Origin: a virus
Reading direction: 5' to 3' (one strand)
IMG/VR virus record: IMGVR_UViG_3300037235_000083
Location: 1 to 60,381 of that record
Length of the DNA stretch: 60,381 nt
Positions 38,907 to 46,548 of this stretch are shown piece after piece. A model generated the notes under the pieces. That model searched no databases. It worked only from the letters and a program-made list of their open reading frames with translations, and had not been told where the DNA came from. Each line of letters begins with the position of its first letter. Positions within the stretch are counted from its first letter, which is position 1. A program made the translations under genes and the position numbers.

Positions 38907-40871
38907 TTATTCCACCTCGATCGAAGCAAGCGTGATCTGCTGAATCGATCCCGCGTCGTTGTACCAGAACGTACAGGGGGGAGTCGTTCGATTCGCGCGC
39001 GCCGTGGGCGTCGCTGGAAGAATCTGCAAGTACCAGCCATTGGCCGACAGCACATCATCGATGCGCGTGCCCGCGGCCGCGTTGACTTGCGCGACCTGGG
39101 TTGACGACAGCGGCACGCCCCCGGCGAAGGCGCCGAAGTTAAGACCCGCCAGGATCGGGCCCGGCGCATCCGGAGTGCCAAGGCACGTGTTTCGGATCAG
39201 GGCATAGCCGGTCGTGTTGTACGGGATGCTGTTGACGTTGAAGAGCAGATTCATTAGCGCGGCCTGGAACGAATTGTTCAGCCAAATCTGGTCGACAAAC
39301 GAATCGAGCCATTCGAAAGGCCCCGTCACGGTTCCCGGGGCGAGCCCGATGAATTGCTGATTGGCCGTGGCCCAGGCACCGTAGTAGTTGTAACCGTTGG
39401 CCGCGAGATTGATGGACGCGGTCAGGTTGGTGACGGTTGGCGTCAGTCCGCTTGGGCTGGACTTGTTTGCGAAGGCGATGCGGCCGTTGGTGCGAGCCGT
39501 ATCGATCGATGCGATCGCGCCGCACACGAATGCGGCGATCGTATAGTCGACCGAGTAAATCGGGCAGGTACCAGAGACTTCGGTAGATTCGAGGATGTAG
39601 CCCAAGCTGCTGGTCGCGCTGCTTGACAGCGTGGGCGAGACGTCCGTGTCCCAGCAAATGTAGGCGAAGTTATTGACCGCGACCGCGCCACCCGCCCATT
39701 TGGCAAAGGCCACCTTTTGCGTGTTGCCGTAGCCGCCATCCGGATCGAAGAGCGTGAAAAAGCTCGCCCAGTTGGTGGTGATGTTCACCGCCGCGTTCAT
39801 GAATGCCGCTGGCGTGGCCGCGGCCGCGCCTTGCGAGGTCACGGCGCCGGTGGCCGCTGTCAGCAGTAACGAGGCCGAAAGCGTGCCGGTGGCAAAGCCG
39901 ATCGTGCCGGGCGCGCCGGGCGTCCCGCCCGTGAGCGTAAAGGCGCCGGACACGCTGTCGTAGGTGCACAGCAGGGGGCCGGCGCTGATGGTGGTCGCCG
40001 ATACGCTCTGAGCGCCGCCCGACGTGTAATAGGTCCCCGCGGCACCAGTTCCGCTGCCCAGCGCCGTGATCGTGGTCCCGACCGCGACGCCAGAGCCAAC
40101 GATGGTCTGGCCCACCGCCAGAAAGCCGCTCGCCATGCTGCCGGACACCGTCATCAGGCCTGCCGACTGCGTAATCGCGGTGGAGGCCACGTTCTGAATC
40201 ACAGATACCTGATAGGTGCCAACCCCGCCGGCAATCCCGGTGAGCTGGGACACGATGGTGGTGCCGGCAGTGATGCCCGTGCCGGAAATGACGCCACCGA
40301 CCACCAAGGTTCCCGTGACCGCGGTGGCGTTCATCACGTTGCCGGTGATCGAAGCGGTGCCGGTCGTGGAACTGGCCGCGGCGATCGTAGTCGTGTTGGC
40401 CGTGACGCCGTCATAGGCGGCAAACGCGGTGGCGATGAGTGCCGCAGCATTCGAAAAACTGGTCGCCGCGGCCAGGCTGATCGAGGAAGCAGTCTGGACT
40501 TCGCCGTCGACCGTGACCGTGAGCGATCCGCTAAGGGCTTGCAGCTGAGCGAGCGTCATCGATGCGACCGATGCTCCGCGCAAGTACGCGGGCACCGCGA
40601 CGGACGGATACTGCGCAAACAGCATCGCGCCCGGCTTGGCGGTCGAATTGGTGAACCCGCCGAAGTAGATAGACGCCGCGGCCGCCTCGCTCGAGCTTCC
40701 GCCGAATGCCGTGCTGACCGCCAGGGCCGACGGATATGAGGCTACCGTGCCGATCGGCACGCGGGAATTCTGGGTCAGGCAAAGGCCGGTGAGCTGCAAA
40801 GCATTGCCGCCCGCCCCGATCACACCCGGAACGATGTTAACGAGTGCCGATGCCGGGATGGAAGATCCCAT
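38907..40871 (-). CDS. Tail sheath protein (DUF3383) with repeat insertion
   Basis: The 654-residue protein has the DUF3383 sheath core at both ends (IPIGTVASYPSALAV-like start; central FAYICWDTDVSP; C-terminal GYALIRNTCLG, GTRIDDVLSANGWYLQI). Residues about 165-300 are an inserted Gly/Thr-rich segment with repeats of the form VSGxxxxGxLxVGxxIxG followed by GTGxxGTYxxxxxQxV. The same repeat occurs in the head-module protein at 46549-47724. The insertion would decorate the sheath surface. Confidence 0.8.
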   Translation of the reverse strand: MGSSIPASALVNIVPGVIGAGGNALQLTGLCLTQNSRVPIGTVASYPSALAVSTAFGGSSSEAAAASIYFGGFTNSTAKPGAMLFAQYPSVAVPAYLRGASVASMTLAQLQALSGSLTVTVDGEVQTASSISLAAATSFSNAAALIATAFAAYDGVTANTTTIAAASSTTGTASITGNVMNATAVTGTLVVGGVISGTGITAGTTIVSQLTGIAGGVGTYQVSVIQNVASTAITQSAGLMTVSGSMASGFLAVGQTIVGSGVAVGTTITALGSGTGAAGTYYTSGGAQSVSATTISAGPLLCTYDSVSGAFTLTGGTPGAPGTIGFATGTLSASLLLTAATGAVTSQGAAAATPAAFMNAAVNITTNWASFFTLFDPDGGYGNTQKVAFAKWAGGAVAVNNFAYICWDTDVSPTLSSSATSSLGYILESTEVSGTCPIYSVDYTIAAFVCGAIASIDTARTNGRIAFANKSSPSGLTPTVTNLTASINLAANGYNYYGAWATANQQFIGLAPGTVTGPFEWLDSFVDQIWLNNSFQAALMNLLFNVNSIPYNTTGYALIRNTCLGTPDAPGPILAGLNFGAFAGGVPLSSTQVAQVNAAAGTRIDDVLSANGWYLQILPATPTARANRTTPPCTFWYNDAGSIQQITLASIEVE

Positions 40872-40884
40872 GGGGTAACTCCGT

Positions 40885-41430
40885 TTAGTGGTACGTTGCT
40901 TCGACTGAAACCACGTTGATCTTCACGCCGGTCGTGAAGTCCTGCGGGACCGTCACGATCGGATTGCACTGAAGGATGCAGGCGATCACCCAGCGCTCTT
41001 CCACCTGTTGCTCCGCATTCGTATACGGAATCTGGTGCGGCGGCTCGCCGGTGTGCAGCGGAGTAACGTCAAAGCCGCTGGTCGCGAACTGCTGGCAGCC
41101 CCAATCGCTGCGAAAGAGCGTCACGATCGCCTGAGTGTTGTCGCCGCTGGCGGGCCCGTGCACGTCGAGCTGCACCGTCACGATGGCCGGATCGCGGATC
41201 GCCAGCGTGCTGGGCGCGCTCGGATAGCCATCCGTGTACGTGTCGGTGTTCGTCTCGATGCGTTCGGCGAACATGAACGTCATTTCGACGAAATTGACCG
41301 CTTCTGGTTCGGGAACGCGGTTGTCCTGGCCGGCCACCACCGGGGTGCCAGGGGGTAGAACGGCCAGCAGGAAGCTGCGCAGCGCCGCGAGTGTCTGTTC
41401 CTCGGTCAGGCTGACGGTCGGGGCGCCCAT
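40885..41430 (-). CDS. Tail completion/neck terminator protein (LIC_12616-like)
   Basis: The 181-residue product (LTEEQTLAALRSFLLAVLPPGTPVVAGQDNRVPEP, then FVEMTF and VQLDVHGPASGDNTQAIV) matches the LIC_12616 neck/terminator family found before DUF3383 sheaths. It caps the tail tube. An AT-rich palindrome lies just upstream. Confidence 0.75.
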   Translation of the reverse strand: MGAPTVSLTEEQTLAALRSFLLAVLPPGTPVVAGQDNRVPEPEAVNFVEMTFMFAERIETNTDTYTDGYPSAPSTLAIRDPAIVTVQLDVHGPASGDNTQAIVTLFRSDWGCQQFATSGFDVTPLHTGEPPHQIPYTNAEQQVEERWVIACILQCNPIVTVPQDFTTGVKINVVSVEATYH

Positions 41431-41433
41431 CTA

Positions 41434-41460
41434 CTAGATTTAATTCGTATTTAAATCTAG
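41434..41460. promoter_or_regulatory. AT-rich perfect palindrome
   Basis: CTAGATTTAA (41434-41443) and TTAAATCTAG (41451-41460) form a perfect 10-bp inverted repeat with a 7-base loop. It covers the stop codon of one gene and the leader of the next in an otherwise GC-rich region. It could be an operator, a late promoter element or a processing site. There is no T-tract. Confidence 0.45.
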
Positions 41461-42029
41461 ACGTGCCGGCCAGGCCAGATCATGTTCGGGCTGATTGCGG
41501 TGGCCGCCTGCGGCGACTCATTGCCGGGGACCGTGTTAGGTTGCTGCTGATCCGGCAGCATCTTTTGCGGGGGCGGTTCGTCCTGCGCGCCGTCCGGACC
41601 CTTGGCGGTTGCCGCGTTGTCGACGCTGATCGTTTCATCTTCGTTGAACCAGGCCAGCCGTTGACCCACATCACTTTGAGCCGGTGGACCTTTGGGCGCT
41701 TCACCGCTTTTGGCCGCCTCACCGGACATGGGATCCGACGCGGGTGCCTTCTTCGCTGGCTCAGCCGCTCGCGCTTTTGCTTGCGCTTCGCTCTTCTGTT
41801 TTTGCTCGACTTGCATTTTCAGAGACGTCATGGCCGCAGAGGGCGGCGAACTACCACCGCCAGAACCAAACCGACCTTGCTCGTCGCGCTGTTGCTCTGC
41901 GTCCATGGCATCGATGCCGCTGATCGTGCCTTTGTTCGCGCTCGCGTAGAGCACCTGTTCGCCTTTTTCCTTGCCGTACTGGTCCTGCATCGCGCTCTTG
42001 ATTTCCTCGCCCTTCGAGGTCAGTGGCAT
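41457..42029 (-). CDS. Virion-associated-like protein, disordered (190 aa)
   Basis: GGAG precedes the ATG at 42027-42029. The N-terminal segment PLTSKGEEIKSAMQDQYGKEKGEQVLYASANKGTI is a recognisable small domain seen in phage structural regions, then EQQRDEQGRFGSGGG (the DEqGRFg motif also present in the polyprotein at about residue 150), then a long Ala/Pro/Lys disordered part. Function unknown. Confidence 0.6.
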   Translation of the reverse strand: MPLTSKGEEIKSAMQDQYGKEKGEQVLYASANKGTISGIDAMDAEQQRDEQGRFGSGGGSSPPSAAMTSLKMQVEQKQKSEAQAKARAAEPAKKAPASDPMSGEAAKSGEAPKGPPAQSDVGQRLAWFNEDETISVDNAATAKGPDGAQDEPPPQKMLPDQQQPNTVPGNESPQAATAISPNMIWPGRHV

Positions 42030-42031
42030 TT

Positions 42032-42184
42032 TTAGCTCCAATGAATACGGCCGACCAACTCACTTAGAAGCCAGCAGGCGAGGCCCGCCCAGCCCAGCGA
42101 CACACGCGCCGACGCCACGTTCACGGCAGCCAGGATCAGCAAAACGAGCGCGGCCACTTGCAGGATCAGGGTTGCGGTGATCAT
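42032..42184 (-). CDS. Small membrane protein (50 aa)
   Basis: The ATG at 42182-42184 follows AAAGGAAAATCTCCC. The product is nearly all hydrophobic (MITATLILQVAALVLLILAAVNVA..., then LGWAGLACWLLSELV), predicted as two short membrane helices. Its position between head genes is unusual; it may be a late membrane protein. Confidence 0.55.
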   Translation of the reverse strand: MITATLILQVAALVLLILAAVNVASARVSLGWAGLACWLLSELVGRIHWS

Positions 42185-42207
42185 GGGAGATTTTCCTTTC
42201 TCCATAT

Positions 42208-42621
42208 CTAGTCGTTCTGCTGGGTAACTCCGACCTTGGTCCAGCCAGCGGTTTCGGACCAGTTCTCGAGCACGATCGCCACAAGCCACCCCGTACCGTC
42301 CGGGAGAGTGATGAGGTCGCCGCCCTTTACGTCCGGGCGACTGACGCCCTGAATGTTCCCGCTGATGTACATCGCTAGGCGCACACCTTGCAGGTTCAGG
42401 CCTTGGATCTGGGCTAGGTCTTTCCAGGACAGTGCTTGCGCCTGAATCTGAACGGACACCGGCGCCGCGTAATTCGGAGCACGCTTACCCGATGCGTTCT
42501 GCTGGGACCCGGTCGATTGCTGCCACTGGCCGATCACCCACGGATTTACCTTGGATACGTAGGGCGCGGCGATCTGATGCAGGTTCAAGCGGCGTCCCCA
42601 TTCGTTACGAAACCGTGCCAT
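42208..42621 (-). CDS. Hypothetical head-tail region protein (137 aa)
   Basis: ATG at 42621 is used; the longer frame starts with TTG. The product MARFRNEWGRRLNLHQIAAPYV... is beta-rich towards its C terminus (GGDLITLPDGTGWLVAIVLENWS), like small head-closure or tail-terminator proteins. It overlaps the upstream gene by 37 bases. Confidence 0.55.
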   Translation of the reverse strand: MARFRNEWGRRLNLHQIAAPYVSKVNPWVIGQWQQSTGSQQNASGKRAPNYAAPVSVQIQAQALSWKDLAQIQGLNLQGVRLAMYISGNIQGVSRPDVKGGDLITLPDGTGWLVAIVLENWSETAGWTKVGVTQQND

Positions 42622-42959
42622 CCGCAACCGCCGCCTGTCAAGGCGACGCTACGGCTGCGAGTCTCTGACGGCACGAAGGTCAGATCCGCTAATCCAGTCC
42701 CTTGCGTCACCCAGCGGCCTGGACCAGGCCGCGCGTCATCCGGTACTTTGCCGACGAACCAACAGACCACGGCATGCGTGCCAGGACGTCCGCCATTGGA
42801 CGCAAAGCACTTCGGGCACAGGAACCAGACCCCGTCCGCTTCGGCCAGCGTATCGACCCATTTCTGGCCGCCGTTCTGGTAGACCTCGCCGTTTTCAGCA
42901 ACCCAGCCGGGAGGCAAATACCGCAGGAAGTGCGCTTCCAGATCGGGAACGAGCCTCAC
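42585..42959 (-). CDS. Conserved phage protein with CPKC motif (124 aa)
   Basis: The product has WFLCPKCFASNGGRPGTHAVVCWFVG and GRWVTQGTGLADLTFVP, a pattern seen in many phage structural regions, with a possible zinc site. The gene downstream overlaps its end. Function unknown. Confidence 0.65.
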   Translation of the reverse strand: MRLVPDLEAHFLRYLPPGWVAENGEVYQNGGQKWVDTLAEADGVWFLCPKCFASNGGRPGTHAVVCWFVGKVPDDARPGPGRWVTQGTGLADLTFVPSETRSRSVALTGGGCGWHGFVTNGDAA

Positions 42960-43273
42960 ACGGCCCGCCAGACGCCGCGCTCAAGAAACCCGTGCCAGAG
43001 TTCCTGTTTCGGCCGGCCAAGATCGGCCCGCGCCGGAATGCTGATCAGGATCGAGGGCGACACCGTGATCGTGCCGTCTTCGTGTTCAACGACCTTGTGC
43101 CCGCGCAGGTTGCAATGGTGCCCATCGGGCGTCACGCCCATCCAGCCGGCCGCTCCCGGGTGAGTCTTGGCCACCCCTTCGCCAATGTGCCCGTAATCGC
43201 CTGGCTCGAGGTTTGGCAGCCAGCCGTCTTCCTTCGGGTAGACGCGACGACCGATTACGGGAGTGATGATCAT
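42956..43273 (-). CDS. Conserved phage hypothetical protein (105 aa)
   Basis: The product contains WMGVTPDGHHCNLRGHKVVEHEDGTITVSPSILI and ends ELWHGFLERGVWRAV, a conserved pattern shared with other phages, possibly DUF6527-like. It overlaps the next gene by four bases. Function unknown. Confidence 0.6.
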   Translation of the reverse strand: MIITPVIGRRVYPKEDGWLPNLEPGDYGHIGEGVAKTHPGAAGWMGVTPDGHHCNLRGHKVVEHEDGTITVSPSILISIPARADLGRPKQELWHGFLERGVWRAV

Positions 43274-43455
43274 GTGAATAGCTTGAGCTGATCGCCGCGA
43301 ACCTCACCGCGCTGCCAAGCGTCGAAGCGCTCGAAAAAGCTAGCTGGCTCGCTATCGCGGCGATGACAACGGCAATGGCAAGCCACGGTCGACAAACTGC
43401 GCTGCACGGCGCAGCGCCAAGCGTCAGAGAACATGCACCCGCAAGGCATTGCCAT
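43270..43455 (-). CDS. Small Cys/His-rich protein (61 aa)
   Basis: The ATG at 43453-43455 lies one base after the preceding stop. The product has MPCGCMFSDAWRCAVQRSL and ACHCRCHRR, enough cysteines and histidines for a zinc-bound fold. Function unknown. Confidence 0.55.
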   Translation of the reverse strand: MAMPCGCMFSDAWRCAVQRSLSTVACHCRCHRRDSEPASFFERFDAWQRGEVRGDQLKLFT

Positions 43456-43456
43456 T

Positions 43457-43999
43457 TCAAATGACCTCGAAGTCGACCGAATCGAGCAGATGGCCGGAAT
43501 CGACCAGCGGTTTCGTCGACACGCCCCCGGCACTCTCGCCAGCCGCTACGCGCGCGGCCGCCTCGCCCACCACGCGGCCTGTAACGACAAGGGCCTGGTT
43601 GTCGGATTTCATCTTGCGCAGCATCAGCGTCACCGGCGACAGGCTCGGTGTGTTGGTGTCGACGATCGATTGCTGCAATTCGCCGCGGATCTGCTCGCCT
43701 AGTAGGGCCAGCGCGCGCGACGCATCGAACTTGTTCGCCTTCAGAAGTTTCCCCAGGTCCGGGCCCCAGTGCGGGCTCTCGGCCTTCACCATCGTACGGA
43801 AGTAGGGGCGCGGCGGAATGCTGGCTCGAGGCGCCCCGAATTCTTGAATCGCCGCAACCGCAGCCACCGGCATGCCAGTCGGATACGTCGCCCCGGCCAG
43901 AAATCCGACGTTAAGCGTCGCCTTCTTCGTGATCTGCTGACCCAGCTTTTCCAGATAGGCCTTGAGCTTTTCCCCGCCCTCGAGCGCCTGTCCCGCCAT
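43457..43999 (-). CDS. Head-tail connector/tail completion protein, HK97 gp10-like
   Basis: ATG at 43999 (MAGQALEGGEKLKAYLEKLGQQI) is chosen because a longer reading overlaps the neighbour. Residues include VGFLAGATYPTGMPVAAVAAIQEFGAP, PPRPYFRTMV and LGEQIRGELQQSIVD, which match the gp10-like minor tail family. It belongs to the neck gene cluster. Confidence 0.7.
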   Translation of the reverse strand: MAGQALEGGEKLKAYLEKLGQQITKKATLNVGFLAGATYPTGMPVAAVAAIQEFGAPRASIPPRPYFRTMVKAESPHWGPDLGKLLKANKFDASRALALLGEQIRGELQQSIVDTNTPSLSPVTLMLRKMKSDNQALVVTGRVVGEAAARVAAGESAGGVSTKPLVDSGHLLDSVDFEVI

Positions 44000-44003
44000 G
44001 GCG

Positions 44004-44231
44004 TCAGTGGTCCCGGGCAACGCGTTCGCGGAAAACCCGGAAGTTCTCCGCGAGAGACGTTGCAACCGCCTCGATCAGATCGCCGTGGGTGCAATGCAGC
44101 TGCCGGCAGGACTGATCGATCACGCTAGCTATCAGGCCACCGGTGTGCTTAACGCAGCACAGGCTGTCCGTCTGGACCAGGACCAAGCTCGATTCATCAT
44201 CCACGGTGACTTTGATCACTTCTCGTCCCAT
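44004..44231 (-). CDS. Small hypothetical neck-region protein (75 aa)
   Basis: The product MGREVIKVTVDDESSLVLVQ... has several cysteines (SLCCVK, SCRQLHC). It starts exactly where the DUF4054 gene ends. No family is recognised. Confidence 0.55.
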   Translation of the reverse strand: MGREVIKVTVDDESSLVLVQTDSLCCVKHTGGLIASVIDQSCRQLHCTHGDLIEAVATSLAENFRVFRERVARDH

Positions 44232-44731
44232 CAGCGCACCTGTGGGTTGACCGGATCGCCCTGCCAGTAGTCGGGCCGACTGTACGGATACGGATCAAAC
44301 TGCCGTTTCGGGCCGACGATGTAGAAGAACTGCCGGTACGGGAGCGCGGCCACCCAGAACGCGACGCCGTACTTGGTCTGGGCCCAGAACTGCGGAGTGC
44401 CTTCCGGGACCTTGAATTCAGCCTGCACGGTGACGCTGCCCTCGGTGGCGCTGCTGATCCGGCCAACCAACGGGGAAGAAGGAGTGGTGCCGGAAGCGGT
44501 CGCCACCGGCATGTTCAGGGCCGCGACGTGCGCCGTGATCATGTGCAGGAATAGGTAGCGCTGGCCGCCGACGCTGGAATCTTTCACCGGGCTCGCGGCC
44601 GTGTTATCGCAATAGAGGCAAGCTTCGTTGAAGTAGAGCTGCGCGAGTGCTATGCCGGCCGAGGCCAGTTCCGCGTAACGGGTCGAGAAAAACGACCAGT
44701 CGAACGCGACCGATCCGGCCGGGGTGGTCAT
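44231..44731 (-). CDS. DUF4054 head-tail adaptor
   Basis: The 166-residue protein has FSTRYAELASAGIALAQLYFNEACLYCDNT, LFLHMITAHVAALN, GRISSATEGSVTVQ and FWAQTKYGVAFWVAALPYRQF, the DUF4054 pattern, an adaptor family joined to the portal ring. It lies downstream of the capsid gene as usual for DUF2184 phages. Confidence 0.8.
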   Translation of the reverse strand: MTTPAGSVAFDWSFFSTRYAELASAGIALAQLYFNEACLYCDNTAASPVKDSSVGGQRYLFLHMITAHVAALNMPVATASGTTPSSPLVGRISSATEGSVTVQAEFKVPEGTPQFWAQTKYGVAFWVAALPYRQFFYIVGPKRQFDPYPYSRPDYWQGDPVNPQVR

Positions 44732-44732
44732 T

Positions 44733-45194
44733 TCAAGCCGGCCGGCGCGCGGCCATGGCTTCGGCGTCGATTCTCACGCCGGGCAGCGCATTCGGGTCCA
44801 AACGCTCCAGGCCCGACCTCGTCGCTTTGCGTTCCTTGGCCATGGCCTCTGCGCTTTCCGATCTTGGCTGCGCGAAGATGAGGCCGTTTTTGACCATGTC
44901 GGAACGGCGGTTCTGGTCCAGCCACTTCTCCCACAGTTCCTTCGGCACGCCTGGCGTGAGCGCGAACCCCTCGATGATCGGGTGAGCGGCCGCGCGGTTC
45001 TGCGGATGGGAAAAGCCGTTAATCACGAACCGTTCCGGCCGTTCCTGCGAAATCTTGCTCTTGCGAAACCCGCCCCCCAGCACCGGTTCGTCGAATTCGA
45101 CCATGTCGAAGACACGAAGAACCAGGCCGTGCGGCAGTTTGCAAGCGATCGTCACGGTTTCCGTCGAGTTGGTCGCCGGTGCTGTGGGTGCCAT
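44733..45194 (-). CDS. Conserved phage structural-region protein (153 aa)
   Basis: AAGGA precedes the ATG at 45194. The product (IACKLPHGLVLRVFDMVEFDEPVLGGG, ERFVINGFSHP, PKELWEKWLDQNRRSDMVKNGLIFA) is a conserved protein that follows DUF2184 capsid genes in many phages. Function unknown. Confidence 0.65.
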   Translation of the reverse strand: MAPTAPATNSTETVTIACKLPHGLVLRVFDMVEFDEPVLGGGFRKSKISQERPERFVINGFSHPQNRAAAHPIIEGFALTPGVPKELWEKWLDQNRRSDMVKNGLIFAQPRSESAEAMAKERKATRSGLERLDPNALPGVRIDAEAMAARRPA

Positions 45195-45398
45195 GTGTGC
45201 ATTCCTTCAAAATGAGGGAAAATTTCGAACTGCAACCCGCGCGGGACACATTGCATGCCCCGCGCGGGCTTCTCCCGCGGCAGCGCGGGACTTCGGCGCG
45301 GTTCACCTGGACCAGTGGGCTGCCCGGTACTGTCCTAGGCTTTCGGCGCCGTCAATAAAAAACCGCCCGTAGGCGGCGCATTCAGCTTCGAACCGCGA
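45195..45398 (-). terminator. Intergenic region with intrinsic terminator after the capsid gene (45357-45376)
   Basis: On the minus strand CCGCC/GGCGG (45363-45367 and 45372-45376) with a TACG loop is followed by six T (45357-45362), a canonical intrinsic terminator 20 bases after the capsid stop. Further on are two copies of the 10-bp palindrome CCCGCGCGGG (45236-45245 and 45259-45268), 13 bases apart, in the leader of the next gene. A TTGACG immediately after the T-tract might restart transcription, but its -10 is weak. Confidence 0.7.
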
Positions 45399-46511
45399 TC
45401 AGACCCCAATCATCTGCGCGATGGCGAATGGCTGGCGGATGACTGCGCCCCACGTTCCTTGCGTCATCTTTTGCTTGTAGCTCGAAAGGTCGCGGATGAT
45501 CGGGCCGGCGCGCAGTTTTTCGCTGAACGCGCAGTAGCCCGTTTCCTGGCCTTCGACCTTGGTAGCGATCAGCTGCACGATTTCGCCCGCCGCCGACCCT
45601 TGCGCGTTCTGAGTGGTCAGGGCCCCGTACTGGATGGCCGGAACCACCTTCAGGTTCGGGTAGTTGGTGCCAAGCAGCGTTTTCACGTTCACGTTGTACG
45701 TGTTCGTGAAATTGAGCGCGCCCGCCGAGTGCGGCGACATGCCCAGCACCATGTCGGATTCGGCGTTGATGTTGCCGCCCGATTGCGCAATGAGCTGCAC
45801 GACCAGGGCGACGATGTCGTTGTAGACCTCCAGGCCCGTCGCGTTGGGGCTGTTGCCGATGAACCAGGTCAGGCCCCCGGCCGCCTTTGGTCCCGGCGCG
45901 ATCGCCGCAGGAAGAGACGGATCGTTCAGCAACCCGTAGTTCTGAAGGCCGGCGATGCCGAAGAAGTAGGACAGGTTTTGGAACTTGTTCAGGTTCACGA
46001 TCGAAGCCTGCTTCAGTTCCGAGGCCCAGCCGATCTTGGCCGCGCCCATGCGCTCCATTTCCAGTTCGCCGTACTCGGCGATGGTCTGGTATAGGTAGTT
46101 TTCGCGCTGTGGGAAGTTCGTGTTGGCGCCGGACTTGCCCGCCTGCGAAAAGTCCCCGTAGGTCGAGACCTCGCCCGTGTGTTCAACGACCGAGAAGACG
46201 GCCGTCACGTCGACGAATGAGCCCTTGCGGACTTCGCCGAAGATTTCAGCCGCGGCGTTCTTCGCGGTCAGGATCCGCAGCACTTCCGGATCCAGGAACG
46301 TGACCAGGAAGGCCGGAATGCCGGACTGCGGGGTGGTAACAAGCTGCGGCTGCGCGTCGTAGGCTCCCTTGAAGTCGCGCTTCCAGGAAGGCTTGACGAA
46401 CACCTGAGCGCCGTCAAAAGCGATGCCATAGGTTTCGCGGTAAAAATCGAGCACCGCGCGCTGCTCGCGCAACGACAGGTCGTATGCGAGTCTGTCGGGC
46501 ATTCTGTCCAT
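45399..46511 (-). CDS. Major capsid protein (DUF2184)
   Basis: The 370-residue protein matches DUF2184 capsids: IPAFLVTFLDPEVLRILTAKNAAAEIFGEVRKG, VEHTGEVSTYGDFSQAGKSGANTNF, then LNKFQNLSYFFGIAGLQNYGLLNDPSLPAAI. AAGGA lies at good spacing before the ATG at 46511. A terminator follows it, consistent with high expression of this gene. Confidence 0.9.
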   Translation of the reverse strand: MDRMPDRLAYDLSLREQRAVLDFYRETYGIAFDGAQVFVKPSWKRDFKGAYDAQPQLVTTPQSGIPAFLVTFLDPEVLRILTAKNAAAEIFGEVRKGSFVDVTAVFSVVEHTGEVSTYGDFSQAGKSGANTNFPQRENYLYQTIAEYGELEMERMGAAKIGWASELKQASIVNLNKFQNLSYFFGIAGLQNYGLLNDPSLPAAIAPGPKAAGGLTWFIGNSPNATGLEVYNDIVALVVQLIAQSGGNINAESDMVLGMSPHSAGALNFTNTYNVNVKTLLGTNYPNLKVVPAIQYGALTTQNAQGSAAGEIVQLIATKVEGQETGYCAFSEKLRAGPIIRDLSSYKQKMTQGTWGAVIRQPFAIAQMIGV

Positions 46512-46548
46512 TTTCAGTGATCCTTCTCGGTGGGGTAGGGTTTGGCGA

